Positions 1 to 10,200 of a DNA stretch of 64,000 nucleotides are shown here, one piece after another. Under the pieces are notes generated by a model. The model saw only the letters and a program-made list of their open reading frames with translations, did no database searches and was not told the DNA's origin. Position 1 is the first letter of the stretch. Each line of letters begins with the position of its first letter. A program made the translations under genes and the position numbers. The DNA comes from JACJXF01 sp038316435 (GTDB lineage: Bacteria > Bacteroidota > Bacteroidia > Bacteroidales > GCA-2748055): the NCBI GenBank assembly GCA_038316435.1, contig JBBQAQ010000019.1, positions 1 to 64,000 on the forward strand, given 5' to 3'.

Positions 1-81
1 TAATATAGGCCTAACAGAGAAAGCCTACGAAAACAATGAATTTCGTGAAAAAGCAATTACAAATTTAACCCAATTGCTTGA

Positions 82-667
82 AATGAAGAGTATCACTGCC
101 GTTCAAACAACGGCTTTCCAGGGGCATTCACCCGTGAGAGGAAGTTACCTTTCAAAAACTTAGTTGTGTTTATAAGCAGAGGAGTAAAAAGTTCCCTTCA
201 ACGCGAACTTGATTCGTTTTACAAAGAAGCAACGGGCAGCGAATTTAATATTCGAACAGCTACCAAAAGTGCTTTTACCAAAGCTCGGGCAAAACTTAAA
301 CACGAAGCTTTTATTGAGTTAAACGATAATGTCAACCAAACCTTTTACAATGAAGCTCCATATCTGGTTTGGAACCAAATGCGCTTACTCTCGGTGGATG
401 GCACCAGCTTTTCCAATAGAAGAAAAAGTAAGAAAGGAATATCAGGAAGCCACGACAAAGCATCCTCAAAAAATCAATCGTACCAGTACCCTTTCAATGT
501 TGATGGGCATAAGTGTAGGGCTATTTTTGAAAAAGCTTGTCAAAAAAGCGATTGCAGCGTTTGATTCCATTGTGTGCCAAACAAGGGAAATTGTCCGCCC
601 CGGTAGAAAAAATGAGAGAAAAAAACACCCAAAGAAACTCTACTATATGAATTACAAACCATTATAA
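82..667 (+). pseudogene. IS4-type transposase remnant, internally deleted and frameshifted
   Basis: This is the residue of an insertion-sequence transposase. One frame reads a typical N-terminal part (from about 124, FTRERKLPFKNL, through LLSVDGT near 405). The sequence then switches frame to a typical C-terminal part (IEEKVRKEYQEAT, NRTSTLSML, QTREIVRPGRKNERKK, ending YYMNYKPL at the stop near 667). The central catalytic part expected between these ends is missing; intact relatives are roughly 380-440 residues and only about 170 remain. No start codon in frame was found upstream, so the 5' end is also uncertain. Inverted terminal repeats were not identified. The family call rests on recognised conserved phrases. 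The copy cannot make an active transposase. Confidence 0.75.
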
Positions 668-795
668 CTTAAGTCAACGACATTGAATTACGAATCATTA
701 ATTAATAAAACAATTACTTCCAATCTTAAACCTATTTGGGAGGGTTTGAAAGTTCAAAAAGTTTGAAAATATGATATTTCAAAGAACCTTTAAAA

Positions 796-1578
796 CTATT
801 CTTTGTCAACATCCATTTTTATAATCTTTCCTGAACCAGCAGTTTCTTTCTCAACTTCAGGGCTTCCCTTATATTGAATATCACCACTTCCGGCAATTGA
901 AGCTTCGAGTTTTTCTGAGGCAAAAACTTTGCAATTACCCGAACCGGCTATTTCAACCTTTACTACTTCAGATTCAAATCCTGCAGCATCAATATTTCCT
1001 GAACCTGCAATACTGAAATCTTCATAGTTTCCAGATTTACTGCCAAATAGTTTAATGTCACCTGAACCGGCAATACTTGCAGATACTTTTCTGGCAGCCA
1101 GATCATTCATTGCGAGCTTTCCACTTCCTGCCACCCTTGCCGAAACCCTTTCTACCAAAAGATTATTCATATCCATTGATCCGCCGCCTGCAATACTGAG
1201 ATCAAGATTCTTAGTTTCATAGGATTTTTCAATGAACAGATTAGCAGAACCTGCAATAGAAATTGCTATAAGTGAAGGTGCTGTGATGTTTATTATAACT
1301 GGTTCATTAATCTTGCATCCAAGTTTGCATTCGATCGAAAGTTCATCGGAAGAAAATTCAACTTTTATTTTTTTCAAAGTTTCATCATTAGCCTGAATAT
1401 CCAGTTTATATTCCTGTCCCTGAGTAATATAGACTTTTGACTTTAACGCAACCGACACTTTATTGAATTTCTCGGTTGGCAAATCTTTATACCCGTTATT
1501 AATTGGAAGGATAAATGCAGTAAGAAAAATAAAAAATGCTGTAAGAGCAAAAGCCTTGATAATTAACTGGTTTTTCAT
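796..1578 (-). CDS. GIN-domain (DUF2807) exported protein
   Basis: A 260-residue protein with an N-terminal signal peptide (hydrophobic stretch about residues 8-27). The rest is a beta-solenoid-like domain. The hallmark is a short motif, AGSG or a close variant, recurring eight times at roughly 20-residue spacing (SIAGSGDI, SIAGSGNI, EIAGSGNC and so on). This pattern is typical of the head GIN domain family, DUF2807, common in Bacteroidota and described as putative adhesin or surface proteins. No T9SS sorting domain is visible. It stands alone, divergent from the thioesterase gene. Its molecular function is not established. The family call is firm; any role in adhesion is inference. Confidence 0.85.
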   Translation of the reverse strand: MKNQLIIKAFALTAFFIFLTAFILPINNGYKDLPTEKFNKVSVALKSKVYITQGQEYKLDIQANDETLKKIKVEFSSDELSIECKLGCKINEPVIINITAPSLIAISIAGSANLFIEKSYETKNLDLSIAGGGSMDMNNLLVERVSARVAGSGKLAMNDLAARKVSASIAGSGDIKLFGSKSGNYEDFSIAGSGNIDAAGFESEVVKVEIAGSGNCKVFASEKLEASIAGSGDIQYKGSPEVEKETAGSGKIIKMDVDKE

Positions 1579-1700
1579 ATTAATTAGATTTTTGTTAAAA
1601 TATTTCTTAACACAAAGACGTTAATGTTAAGAGAATGTTGCATAATTTGAAAATATTCTCCAACTTGCTCATTGTACTTCAACTTCTAAAAAACTACGTT

Positions 1701-2156
1701 ATGGAAACAGAGAACAGCCTGTACAGGCACAACACTCCTGTACAAATAAGATTTAATGATGTAGACATCCTTGGTCATGTAAACAATGCCGTTTATCAGC
1801 ATTATTATGATTTTGCAAGGATACAATATTTAAAAAAAGTCCTAGGTGATTCTATTAACTGGGCCAATCAAACACTTGTTTTAGCTTCTATTAAAGTGGA
1901 CTTTTTCAGTCCCATAAGCATTGATGACGAGATTCTCGTTGAAACCCGGGTTGAAATGTTAGGCAACAAGAGCATTGCCATGAAACAAAAACTTATTGAT
2001 GCGAAAACCCGTGAAGTTAGATCTTCAAACAGAGCTGTACTTGTAGGTTATGATGCTGAGAATAAGATTACTTTTGAAGTTCCTGATGAATGGAAAAACA
2101 GATTTGTTAGTTTCGAAAAAACTATTGAATTAAAATATGCCGTTTCTTCCAATTAA
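1701..2156 (+). CDS. Hotdog-fold acyl-CoA thioesterase (4HBT family)
   Basis: A protein of 151 residues, probably cytoplasmic, predicted to hydrolyse acyl-CoA thioesters. The diagnostic motif near residues 18-33 (RFNDVDILGHVNNAVY) carries the Asp and the GHVNN segment of the YbgC/FcbC-type hotdog thioesterases. The ATG at 1701 is preferred over the upstream ATG at 1635. The extra 22 residues from 1635 are hydrophobic and unlike the family, and 151 residues is the usual length. A strong bidirectional hairpin follows the stop codon. The substrate cannot be read from the sequence. Confidence 0.85.
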   Translation: METENSLYRHNTPVQIRFNDVDILGHVNNAVYQHYYDFARIQYLKKVLGDSINWANQTLVLASIKVDFFSPISIDDEILVETRVEMLGNKSIAMKQKLIDAKTREVRSSNRAVLVGYDAENKITFEVPDEWKNRFVSFEKTIELKYAVSSN

Positions 2157-2176
2157 AAGAAGAATTAAATGAAAAG

Positions 2177-2210
2177 CAAAAAGCGAGATCGTCATTGATT
2201 TCGCTTTTTG
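2177..2210. terminator. Bidirectional intrinsic terminator between thioesterase gene and rimM
   Basis: A perfect 10-bp inverted repeat, CAAAAAGCGA at 2177-2186 and TCGCTTTTTG at 2201-2210, encloses a 14-nt loop and is followed by a T-rich run. It sits between two converging genes (stops at 2156 and 2249). The A-rich left arm and T-rich right arm suit termination from both sides. Confidence 0.75.
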
Positions 2211-2248
2211 TTTTATTACTTTTTTATATTTTTTACCTTAACTGAATA

Positions 2249-2767
2249 TCAAATATCAGCAAGACCTTCAGGCAATTCTAATATCATTAGCTTTTTTTTG
2301 TGATCGATTTCCAGAATAAAATCCTCATGTACCGGTAACAAAAACTCGGAGGATTCATTTTCTACAATAAAAAGCGGATTTAAGGGATTATCGATAAATT
2401 CCTTTATTATTCCTTCAATTCCCGAGGTCTTATCCTGTATCGAATATCCAATATAAAACCCTCCATTGTCATCAGAAATCCTGCTCTCTTCTAAAGCCTC
2501 TGTTTTTTCGAGATAAACACTTTTTCCTGTAATTTTTTTAACATCCATTGGATTAGAAATAAATTCAAGTCTGACTAATGCCCGATCGGGAAAAGCTTCA
2601 ACTTCTTCAATAAAAAAGGGAACCAGTATTTCGTCCACTTCGACGAATAAAGGTTCCCCTGGTTCGATATCATCAGCAAAATCACCGTTCAAACGAAGCA
2701 TCAATTGCCCACTTATTCCGTGAGCTTTTGATATATATCCTATTAATGAACAGTTTTCTTTGATCAT
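2249..2767 (-). CDS. rimM: Ribosome maturation factor RimM
   Basis: A 172-residue 16S rRNA-processing protein needed for maturation of the 30S subunit head. The N-terminal RimM barrel begins with GYISKAHGISGQLML. A PRC-barrel domain follows from about residue 95 (GFYIGYSIQDKTSGIEG), with the conserved tail LPVHEDFILEID. Length matches the family. It lies 23 bp downstream of rpsP on the same strand. That linkage is common in bacteria and supports co-transcription from the promoter upstream of rpsP. Confidence 0.95.
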   Translation of the reverse strand: MIKENCSLIGYISKAHGISGQLMLRLNGDFADDIEPGEPLFVEVDEILVPFFIEEVEAFPDRALVRLEFISNPMDVKKITGKSVYLEKTEALEESRISDDNGGFYIGYSIQDKTSGIEGIIKEFIDNPLNPLFIVENESSEFLLPVHEDFILEIDHKKKLMILELPEGLADI

Positions 2768-2790
2768 TTAAGATCCTGTGCTTCTGATTC

Positions 2791-3432
2791 TTATTGTTCT
2801 GATTCAGCTGGTTTTTCAGCTTCTTCAGGTGCAACATCTGCTACGGGTGCCTCAATAGGTACCTCAGCAACTTCTGCTGCATGGTTCTGAGCGATCGGAG
2901 TTTCTACAGTTTCAACAGCATTTTCTTCTTCCTCCACTTCTACTGCTACCCCTTTAGCAGCACTTTCTGCTAATTTGGCATTCTTCTTGGCAATTGCCTT
3001 GACTCTTTGCTCATTAATTTTAGTCTCATGTTCCAGACGCCTGTTCTTGGAGTCGGAATTCTTCTGTTCTAAAGAAGAAATCTTTTCCTGAATCTTAGCT
3101 TCTTTCCCCGTGAGCCATAAGTTAAACTTCTTTTCTGCTTCCTCTTCAGTGAAAGCTTTCTTTCTAACACCTTCTATGAGGTGTTTTTTGTACATCACGC
3201 CTCTGTATGACAGTATGGCTCTGCATGTATCGGTAGGTTGAGCGCCTTTAAGAACCCAATCGAGTGATTTCCCGAAATCGAGTTCAATTGTTGCAGGATT
3301 AGTATTGGGATCATAATTACCCAGCTTCTCTATAAACCTGCCATCTCGTGGCGCCCTGCTATCGGATACAACAATGTGATAATAAGGTCTCTTTTTGCGA
3401 CCTTGTCTTGTTAATCTGATTTTTACAGGCAT
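2791..3432 (-). CDS. rpsP: 30S ribosomal protein S16 with long acidic C-terminal tail
   Basis: The first about 85 residues are canonical bS16, starting MPVKIRLTRQGRKKRPYYH and including SRAPRDGRFIEKLGNYDP. The total length is 213 residues because of a C-terminal extension. The extension is first a Lys/Glu-rich, probably helical segment (about 95-160), then an Ala/Glu/Val/Pro-rich low-complexity acidic tail ending ESEQ. Extended S16 proteins are known in Bacteroidota, whereas E. coli S16 has 82 residues. The gene leads the rpsP-rimM unit and has a good Bacteroidota-type promoter just upstream. Confidence 0.96.
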   Translation of the reverse strand: MPVKIRLTRQGRKKRPYYHIVVSDSRAPRDGRFIEKLGNYDPNTNPATIELDFGKSLDWVLKGAQPTDTCRAILSYRGVMYKKHLIEGVRKKAFTEEEAEKKFNLWLTGKEAKIQEKISSLEQKNSDSKNRRLEHETKINEQRVKAIAKKNAKLAESAAKGVAVEVEEEENAVETVETPIAQNHAAEVAEVPIEAPVADVAPEEAEKPAESEQ

Positions 3433-3472
3433 TCTCTTATTATTTAATTAAACCTACATTAAAAATAGGGTG

Positions 3473-3502
3473 CAAAGGTAAATTTTTTATCCTTATACAC
3501 AA
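3473..3502 (-). promoter_or_regulatory. Bacteroidota housekeeping promoter of rpsP-rimM
   Basis: On the minus strand the sequence reads TTG (3502-3500), a 19-nt spacer, then TACCTTTG (3480-3473). This fits the -33 TTG / -7 TAnnTTTG consensus of the primary sigma factor in Bacteroidota, with the usual spacing. It lies about 40 bp upstream of the rpsP start. It was read directly from the sequence; no expression evidence is available. Confidence 0.7.
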
Positions 3503-3715
3503 AGTTTTAAGGCAAAATAGTTTCCCAATGCTCTCAGTAAAATGACTTATAAGAATGCCAAACCCTAATCCTATTACTTTTAGCTTGTTATTTAATTATA
3601 AAGTCTTAATTTTAATATTGATTAACAACAACCAAAATGGAAAAAGCACCTAATAGCATACTATGCTGCAAGAAGGCCTTCCAGAAAATTTGAAAACAAA
3701 TAAAAAATTACCACG

Positions 3716-4306
3716 ATGAAACGCTACATTGAACAACTGATAGAAGACATCCATAAGTCCACTTGGAATTTGAAGCCTCCATCTAAACTATGGGGGGAAT
3801 CGGAAGCTGATCCTGACAATGAACGGGAACTGGAAGATATGTCGTATGTGGAGAAGTATATTTACGGCGAACAGCAAGCCATTGGAAAAATAACAGGGAT
3901 TGAACCGGAGCAGATCCCTCCAACAGAAATATTAACAACAGAACAGCAGTCCCAATTGGCAATCGAACTGGAAAAGTTGTTGCAGAATTACCATTTTGTA
4001 CTTGATTTTCCTGAAAAATATCCGGCTCACCTGCGATACCGATTTATCCGTGACTTTTGGAATGAAGAACATGTGCCACTTTCCTTTGGCGAAAACCACA
4101 TCGAATTCTGCAACTATGAGGAGGCAAATTGTCCATTCCCAGGCTATTGTGATACATGTAAGGAAATAGCCGAACAAATAAAGTTTGATGAAATACATGG
4201 AGTAAAAGCCGACCTTGATTTTGATTTGGAGAATCTTTTACCCTCACAGGAAGAACTGGATGAATTCTTTAGGAGGCAAAATGATCCACCTAATCCAGGG
4301 CAGTAG
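3716..4306 (+). CDS. Conserved-looking hypothetical protein with a four-cysteine motif
   Basis: I do not recognise a named family for this 196-residue acidic protein. It starts at an ATG with no obvious Shine-Dalgarno sequence and has no signal peptide or membrane segment, so it is probably cytoplasmic. The middle is rich in Glu/Gln helices (ILTTEQQSQLAIELEKLL). Cys132, Cys139, Cys145 and Cys148 form a C-x6-C-x5-C-x2-C cluster, which could bind a metal ion. It stands alone, divergent from rpsP and convergent with fumC. Codon use and composition look genuine. The function is unknown. Confidence 0.7.
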   Translation: MKRYIEQLIEDIHKSTWNLKPPSKLWGESEADPDNERELEDMSYVEKYIYGEQQAIGKITGIEPEQIPPTEILTTEQQSQLAIELEKLLQNYHFVLDFPEKYPAHLRYRFIRDFWNEEHVPLSFGENHIEFCNYEEANCPFPGYCDTCKEIAEQIKFDEIHGVKADLDFDLENLLPSQEELDEFFRRQNDPPNPGQ

Positions 4307-4386
4307 ATTGACTATTAAAATGTTACCTGACCAACGCGCTGAAAGCAATCCTTGTTCTAAAATCAATTTAAAACATTTTCACGAGT

Positions 4387-5775
4387 TTATTTCCCAATCA
4401 TTTTCGACGGATCCACCCATTTGTCAAAGTCCTCAGAATTCACATATCCCAGCTCAATAGCAGATTGCTTAAGAGTAAGATGCTCCTTATGCGCCTTCTT
4501 GGCAATTTGAGCCGCTTTATCATAGCCAATATGAGTGTTTAATGCGGTTACCAGCATCAGGGAATTGTCGAGGTTCTTTTTTATGCTTGGCAGGTTCGGC
4601 TCAATTCCAGTGGCACAATGCTCGTCGAATGAAACGCAGGCGTCTCCGATTAAACGGGCAGAGTGAAGAAAATTACTAATCATCATAGGCTTATAAACAT
4701 TGAGCTCAAAATGTCCGCTCATTCCCCCGATATTTATGGCAACATCATTACCAAGTACCTGAGCACACACCATTGTGAGAGCTTCAACCTGAGTGGGGTT
4801 AACTTTCCCTGGCATAATGGATGAACCCGGCTCATTTTCCGGAATTAAAATCTCCCCTATTCCACATCGCGGGCCAGAAGCTAGAAGTCTGACATCATTG
4901 GCAATTTTTGTAAGACTAACAGCCAAAGTCTTTAGTGCTCCGTGAGCTTCAACAATGGCGTCATGTGCTGCGAGAGATTCGTATTTATTAATTGCTGTGA
5001 CAAACGGCAGGCCAGTAAGCTCGGCGATTTTAGAAGCTACTTTTTCAGAATAGCCTTTTGGTGTATTGATACCTGTGCCGACCGCTGTTCCCCCTAGTGC
5101 GATCTCTGAAAGATGGCTTAATGTATTTTTCAAGGCCTTAATTCCATGATCAAGTTGCGACACATATCCGGAAAACTCCTGACCGAGGGTAAGTGGTGTG
5201 GCATCCATCCAGTGGGTTCTGCCTATTTTTACAATATCCATAAAAGTCTCCGATTTTTCCTTCAGAGTATTCCTTAGAATTTCAACGCCAGGAATTGTAG
5301 TTTCAACAACCATTTTATAGGCTGCAATATGCATGGCAGTAGGAAAAGTGTCGTTCGAACTCTGAGACTTATTTACATCGTCATTGGGATGAATAAAGGT
5401 ATTCCCTTCTCCTAAAACATTTCCCTTTAAAACATGGGCTCTGTTCGCAATTACTTCGTTCAGGTTCATATTCGACTGGGTTCCTGAACCAGTCTGCCAG
5501 ATAACTAGAGGAAATTCTGTATCGAGTTTACTGGCAAGTATTTCATCACAAACAGCAGATATAAGCTCAGCTTTCTCAGGTGCAAGAACACCCAAATCAA
5601 GATTTGCCAAAGCAGCTGCTTTTTTCAAGTAAGCAAAAGCGTAAATAATTTCAATTGGCATTAGCTGACCGCCGATCTTAAAATTCTCTCTTGAGCGCTG
5701 TGTCTGAGCTCCCCAATATTTATCCCCCGGAACCTCAATAGGTCCCATGGTATCTTTTTCTATTCTGCTTTTCAT
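4387..5775 (-). CDS. fumC: Class II fumarate hydratase
   Basis: A 462-residue, iron-independent fumarase of the aspartase/fumarase superfamily, interconverting fumarate and malate in the TCA cycle. The superfamily signature GSSIMPGKVNP lies near residue 316. GSGTQSNMN and GRTHWMDATPL, which form other parts of the shared active site, are also present. The length is the family norm and the N-terminus (EKDTMGPIEVP) is typical. It is followed upstream, on the same strand, by a CAP-domain lipoprotein gene, with no apparent functional link. Class II fumarase is distinguished from aspartase by overall sequence, and I am confident of it. Confidence 0.95.
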   Translation of the reverse strand: MKSRIEKDTMGPIEVPGDKYWGAQTQRSRENFKIGGQLMPIEIIYAFAYLKKAAALANLDLGVLAPEKAELISAVCDEILASKLDTEFPLVIWQTGSGTQSNMNLNEVIANRAHVLKGNVLGEGNTFIHPNDDVNKSQSSNDTFPTAMHIAAYKMVVETTIPGVEILRNTLKEKSETFMDIVKIGRTHWMDATPLTLGQEFSGYVSQLDHGIKALKNTLSHLSEIALGGTAVGTGINTPKGYSEKVASKIAELTGLPFVTAINKYESLAAHDAIVEAHGALKTLAVSLTKIANDVRLLASGPRCGIGEILIPENEPGSSIMPGKVNPTQVEALTMVCAQVLGNDVAINIGGMSGHFELNVYKPMMISNFLHSARLIGDACVSFDEHCATGIEPNLPSIKKNLDNSLMLVTALNTHIGYDKAAQIAKKAHKEHLTLKQSAIELGYVNSEDFDKWVDPSKMIGK

Positions 5776-5816
5776 TACATTTAATATTTTATACCAGAAT
5801 ACTCACAAAAAATATA

Positions 5817-6293
5817 CTAGCGCTTACGAAGTAAAAGATTTGTGATGTAAAAATTCCCGTTTACATCTTTTGCTGTACCTATAGCCGAAAGATTAAATTC
5901 TCCCACTACAAGAGAAACAATTTTCGGATTGCTTTTGATAATATTCATTACTGAATCCGGATTCTCATATTCGCAATATGCAACCCAAACACCCGATGAA
6001 TCGGCTCCAACATTAACTCTTAATAATTCCAGATCTGCTAATACGCCATCAGTATTAAAACCCACACTTTCATTTGCCATTTTTGCGCTATACGACTGAG
6101 CATCATCGATCATAAGGAAAGTTTGTGTTAGTGCAGGTTTTCCGCGTGTTGCACGATAATCATTCATCGCATTCTGAATGTTTCGTTCAAACTCAGTAAC
6201 CTGAGTGAAACCTTCGTCTTTTTTACAAGAATTTACGCTTATCATCATTATTGTAAGGGTAACTAATGATATTAAATAAGTCCTGTTCCTCAT
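5817..6293 (-). CDS. CAP/SCP-domain lipoprotein
   Basis: A protein of 158 residues beginning MRNRTYLISLVTL, with a lipoprotein signal peptide ending in the lipobox-like SVNSC near residue 22. It is therefore probably anchored to a membrane. The mature part resembles a small CAP/SCP domain: an N-terminal helix with NAMNDYRATRGKPAL, then AQSYSAKMA, as in bacterial SCP-like proteins. The catalytic-like His/Glu residues of animal CAP proteins are not obvious. The ATG at 6293 is chosen over one 33 bp upstream because it places the signal peptide at the start. The biological role is unknown. Confidence 0.65.
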   Translation of the reverse strand: MRNRTYLISLVTLTIMMISVNSCKKDEGFTQVTEFERNIQNAMNDYRATRGKPALTQTFLMIDDAQSYSAKMANESVGFNTDGVLADLELLRVNVGADSSGVWVAYCEYENPDSVMNIIKSNPKIVSLVVGEFNLSAIGTAKDVNGNFYITNLLLRKR

Positions 6294-6587
6294 AGTGTTT
6301 ATTATTAGCGTTTGACACAATACCAACTGGCCGGAAATTTATTTCCCTACCTGATTCTTTTAAAAACAATTTTAAGCAAAATATAACATTTTGGATTAAT
6401 GTTGTAACAAATAACTTTAATAATTAAAGAAAACTTCTTAACCTTTTAGATGAAATTAAGTGACAAAGGTAATAATAGGTATATCACTTTTTTTGCTTCC
6501 AAATCAATAAAATTTCAAATGAAGCCTTTTATTCACCTCATTCAGAGACTATTATCACTTCTTTCCCCATATTTTTCAATGAAGAAA

Positions 6588-6932
6588 TTACACTAATTTC
6601 AATATATTTTCCGGGGGATTTGCAATCACACCTTTATGTTTGGCAAGAACGATTGGCCTAATGAGAAGTTGAGGGTTTTCTGTAATAATGGTGATCCATT
6701 CCTCATCTTTTAAATTCAGGTTTTTTAATTCATTTTTATACAATGCTTCATTTGTGCGAATAAGATTTTTCGGACTGACATGTAATTTAAGGATTATCTC
6801 ATTGATTTCCAGAATAGAAATTCCATTTTTAATATAATCAATTACCTGAAATTCATGTCCCTGCTCTTGAAGAAACTTCAGTCCTTCTCGGCTCTTCCTG
6901 CATCTTGGGTTATGGTAGATTTTAATGACCAT
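6588..6932 (-). CDS. ArsC/Spx-family (glutaredoxin-type arsenate reductase-like) protein
   Basis: A small 114-residue cytoplasmic thioredoxin-fold protein. The N-terminus MVIKIYHNPRCRKSREGL carries the single active-site Cys11 in a CxxS setting, as in glutaredoxin-linked arsenate reductases; Spx proteins usually have CxxC. Conserved later features are LIRTNEALYKN and PQLLIRPIV, which supply the family arginines. The ATG at 6932 is chosen because the 11 residues upstream of it are hydrophobic and foreign to the family. There are no arsenic-resistance neighbours, so a real role in arsenate reduction is uncertain. Confidence 0.8.
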   Translation of the reverse strand: MVIKIYHNPRCRKSREGLKFLQEQGHEFQVIDYIKNGISILEINEIILKLHVSPKNLIRTNEALYKNELKNLNLKDEEWITIITENPQLLIRPIVLAKHKGVIANPPENILKLV

Positions 6933-7233
6933 GAGATTGAAAAATAAAAAATAAAAATACAACAAAATTGCCTACATCAAATGCGAGAATCTGAAATATG
7001 GATAGAATTCATTTCGAAGAGTTTGGGTTAAGACTTATGGATATAAATGGATCAATCTTGATCACTCTGATACACATGTATTTAGTGTAAAAAAAAATAT
7101 GTTAAAATTCAACAGGATTATTGAACAATATTTAGGTTAGATTTGTTATTTTATTTGCGATTTTAAGATATTAAGATATTTTTTTATTTTTATTGTATAT
7201 TTCAAGAATTACTAAACCTAACTGTTAGTGCAT
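6933..7233. other. Intergenic region upstream of the giant adhesin gene
   Basis: About 300 bp of very AT-rich DNA with no coding signal. It contains a short perfect palindrome, GATCAATCTTGATC, at 7050-7063. A TAnnTTTG match (TAGATTTG) lies at 7138-7145, about 90 bp upstream of the adhesin start, but no TTG stands at the right spacing. Either could be regulatory; neither is convincing alone. Confidence 0.35.
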
Positions 7234-10200
7234 ATGAAACTTCAAATTAACTTCAGTACAAAGATTTTAAGGATGGTTTTAACCATTCTTTTTTCAGGCA
7301 TTTTTGTCGGCAATATGTTTGCCCAGTTGTCAGGAACCAAGACCATCAATGCCTCTGGTGGGGATTATTCCAGCTTCAATGCTGCAATCAGCGCGCTTAC
7401 TTCACAGGGTGTAAACGGTCCTGTGGTGTTTAATGTGGCAAATGGCACATATAACGAGCAAGTAACTGTACCTGAGATTACAGGGGCCAGTGCTGTTAAT
7501 ACTATTACATTTCAATCGGCTTCAGGGGATTCTGCTTCTGTGATACTGACTTACAATTCGACTGTTACATCCTCCAATTTCACCCTGAAATTAAATAATA
7601 GCGATTATATTAAACTGAGGAGAATGACTCTTCAGGCGTCCGGAACCTCATTAGGCCGAGTTATTGAATTAGAAGGTACTTCCACAAATATCCTTATTGA
7701 GAATTGCCGATTTTTTGGGAATAATACTTATACGAATTATAACGACAATGCAATTATATTTTCATACCAGGATCCTACTGACCAAATAACGATCCAAAAG
7801 AATTATTTTTTTAAAGGGAGTTACGGTGTCTTTTTTCAGGGAGTTAGCAGTATCGTTTATTCCACCGGAACTAAAATACTCAGCAATGTTTTCTCAGACC
7901 AATACCAATTCGGCGTCTATCTTTATTACCAGAACGCCCCTGTGGTAAATTCAAATTCGATTCAATTAAGTAACACTACTGCCACCGGAATTGCCCTAAA
8001 TTCCTGTTCAAATATTCTTGAAGTGCAAAAGAACAAAATTAATCTTTCCGGAGGTGATTTCGGAGTTTATTTGAGTTCCTGCATCGGGAGTACGCTTGCC
8101 CGTGGACTTATTGTCAATAATTTTGTATCCATAACCGGAGGCGGAACTGCTTCCGGAATATATCTTAGCAATTCGACTTACCAGAACGTTTATCATAATT
8201 CTGTAAATATTTCAGCAATTACAAGTAATGATTATGGTGCATTCTTCCTCACAGGAGGTTCAAACATAGATGTCAGGAACAATATCTTCGCTAATTCCGG
8301 TAAGAACTATGCCTATAACATTAAAACACCGTCTGCATTGGAGTTTTCAGACAACAATAATTATTACTCAAACGCGAATTACCTGACCTTCTGGGGAAGC
8401 CCACTTGAGGATTTAACTGCGCTTAAAGCGGCCCAAGCGCCTCTAAAGGATGCAAATTCCATTTCATTTAACCCTGTATTTACTTCAGCATCTGATCTGC
8501 ATGGTGGATCATTCCGCATTGACAACAAGGGCGTAAATCTTGGAATTACCACTGATATCGACGGACAAACCCGGACTACTTATGATGTTGGTGCTGATGA
8601 ATTTACGGGTACTGGTGCAGCGCTTGTAGCAGGAACTTATACGATTGGAGGAACGTCGCCTAATTACGCCAGTTTTTCGCTTGCGGCAGCAGTATTAAAT
8701 ACTTATGGAATTAATGGAAATGTAACATTCAATGTGCGTAACGGATCATATACTGAACAGTTTACCCTTGGACCCATTGCAGGTACAAGTGCTTCAAATA
8801 AGATCCTTTTTCAGCCAGAAAGCGGAGATTCGACCAAGGTTGAGATTTCCATGAATTCCGGAATAAATAATAACTTTCTGGTTCGTTTTACCGGGGCCGA
8901 TTATGTGACTTTCAGGAAATTGAGCTTCACCCCCCTTAACTCGACCAATTCTAGGATTTTTGTATTTGAAGGTAGTTCCGGAAATAATAATATCAGCTCA
9001 TGTATTCTGAACGGAAACAATGATGGTTCAACTTATGATGCGTTAATTTACTCCTATGAAAATGTAGTAAATAACCTGACTATCTATGCAAATCTATTCT
9101 CCGGCGGACGATATGGAGTTTATCTGAATTCAAACTCCGCAAATATAAAATTAGTTGGGACAAAGATCCAGTCCAATATATTTTCATCTCAGAAAGGATA
9201 TTCCCCTTATAGTATTTACCTCCGTTTTAATGATGCCCCGGAAGTTCTCGCAAATATCTTTACCAATTCTACAATCGCCAATTATTATGGGATTTATCTT
9301 CAGGACTGTAGTAATGATTTAAAAGTGCTTGGAAATAAAATAAACTCAAATAATTCCGATGGAGGAATTATATTGTATAACTGTAAATCTATCAATACTA
9401 AAAGAGGTCTTGTTGCTAATAATTTTATTGAAATAGGAGGAGCCTCAAATGCATATGGCATATATCTCTATGGGGGCGAATATCAGAATATTTATCAAAA
9501 TTCGGTTAAAATAAGCACATCAAATATAAGCACCGGACGAGCTTTTTATAATGCCGGCAACTCAAATAATATAAATATTAAAAATAACCTGTTCACCAAT
9601 TTCGGTGATGGCTATGCATTTTATAGTGAAACAGCTACAACCAATTTCGTATCGGATTACAATGATTTCTTTTCAACAGGAAACTATCCAGTCTTCTGGA
9701 ACGGTGTTAATTACAACTCCCTTTCGGCATATAAAGTGGCTGCCAGTCCGCTTGATGTCAATTCAATATGGGCTAACCCGGTATTTCTTTCTCCAATCGA
9801 TCTGCATGCTCAAAGTTCATTTATTAATAACAAGGGAGTTGCATTAACAGAGGTTACAGCTGATTTTGACGGTCAGGTCAGAAGTCTTTCAACTCCCGAT
9901 ATTGGTGCTGATGAGTTTAGCTCTCCTTTACTGCCTCTTGCAGGAGGAACCTATACAATTGGAGGTGTCTCGCCCAGTTACAATACTTTTTCACTTGCAG
10001 TTAATGACCTGAATACAAGAGGAATTTCGGGTCCGGTAGTTTTTAACATCAGGGACGGGAGTTATAATGAACAAATGACATTGCTTGATATTAATGGTTC
10101 ATCTCCTTCAAATACAATTCTTTTTCAGCCGGAATCAGGGGATTCAAGTAAAGTAGAAATGGTTTTTTCAGCCAATATCAATAACACTTTCATTATCCAG

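Noticed and set aside
1635..1700. Upstream ATG giving a longer thioesterase with a hydrophobic N-terminus
   Set aside because: The family begins near the ATG at 1701, and the extra residues do not resemble relatives.
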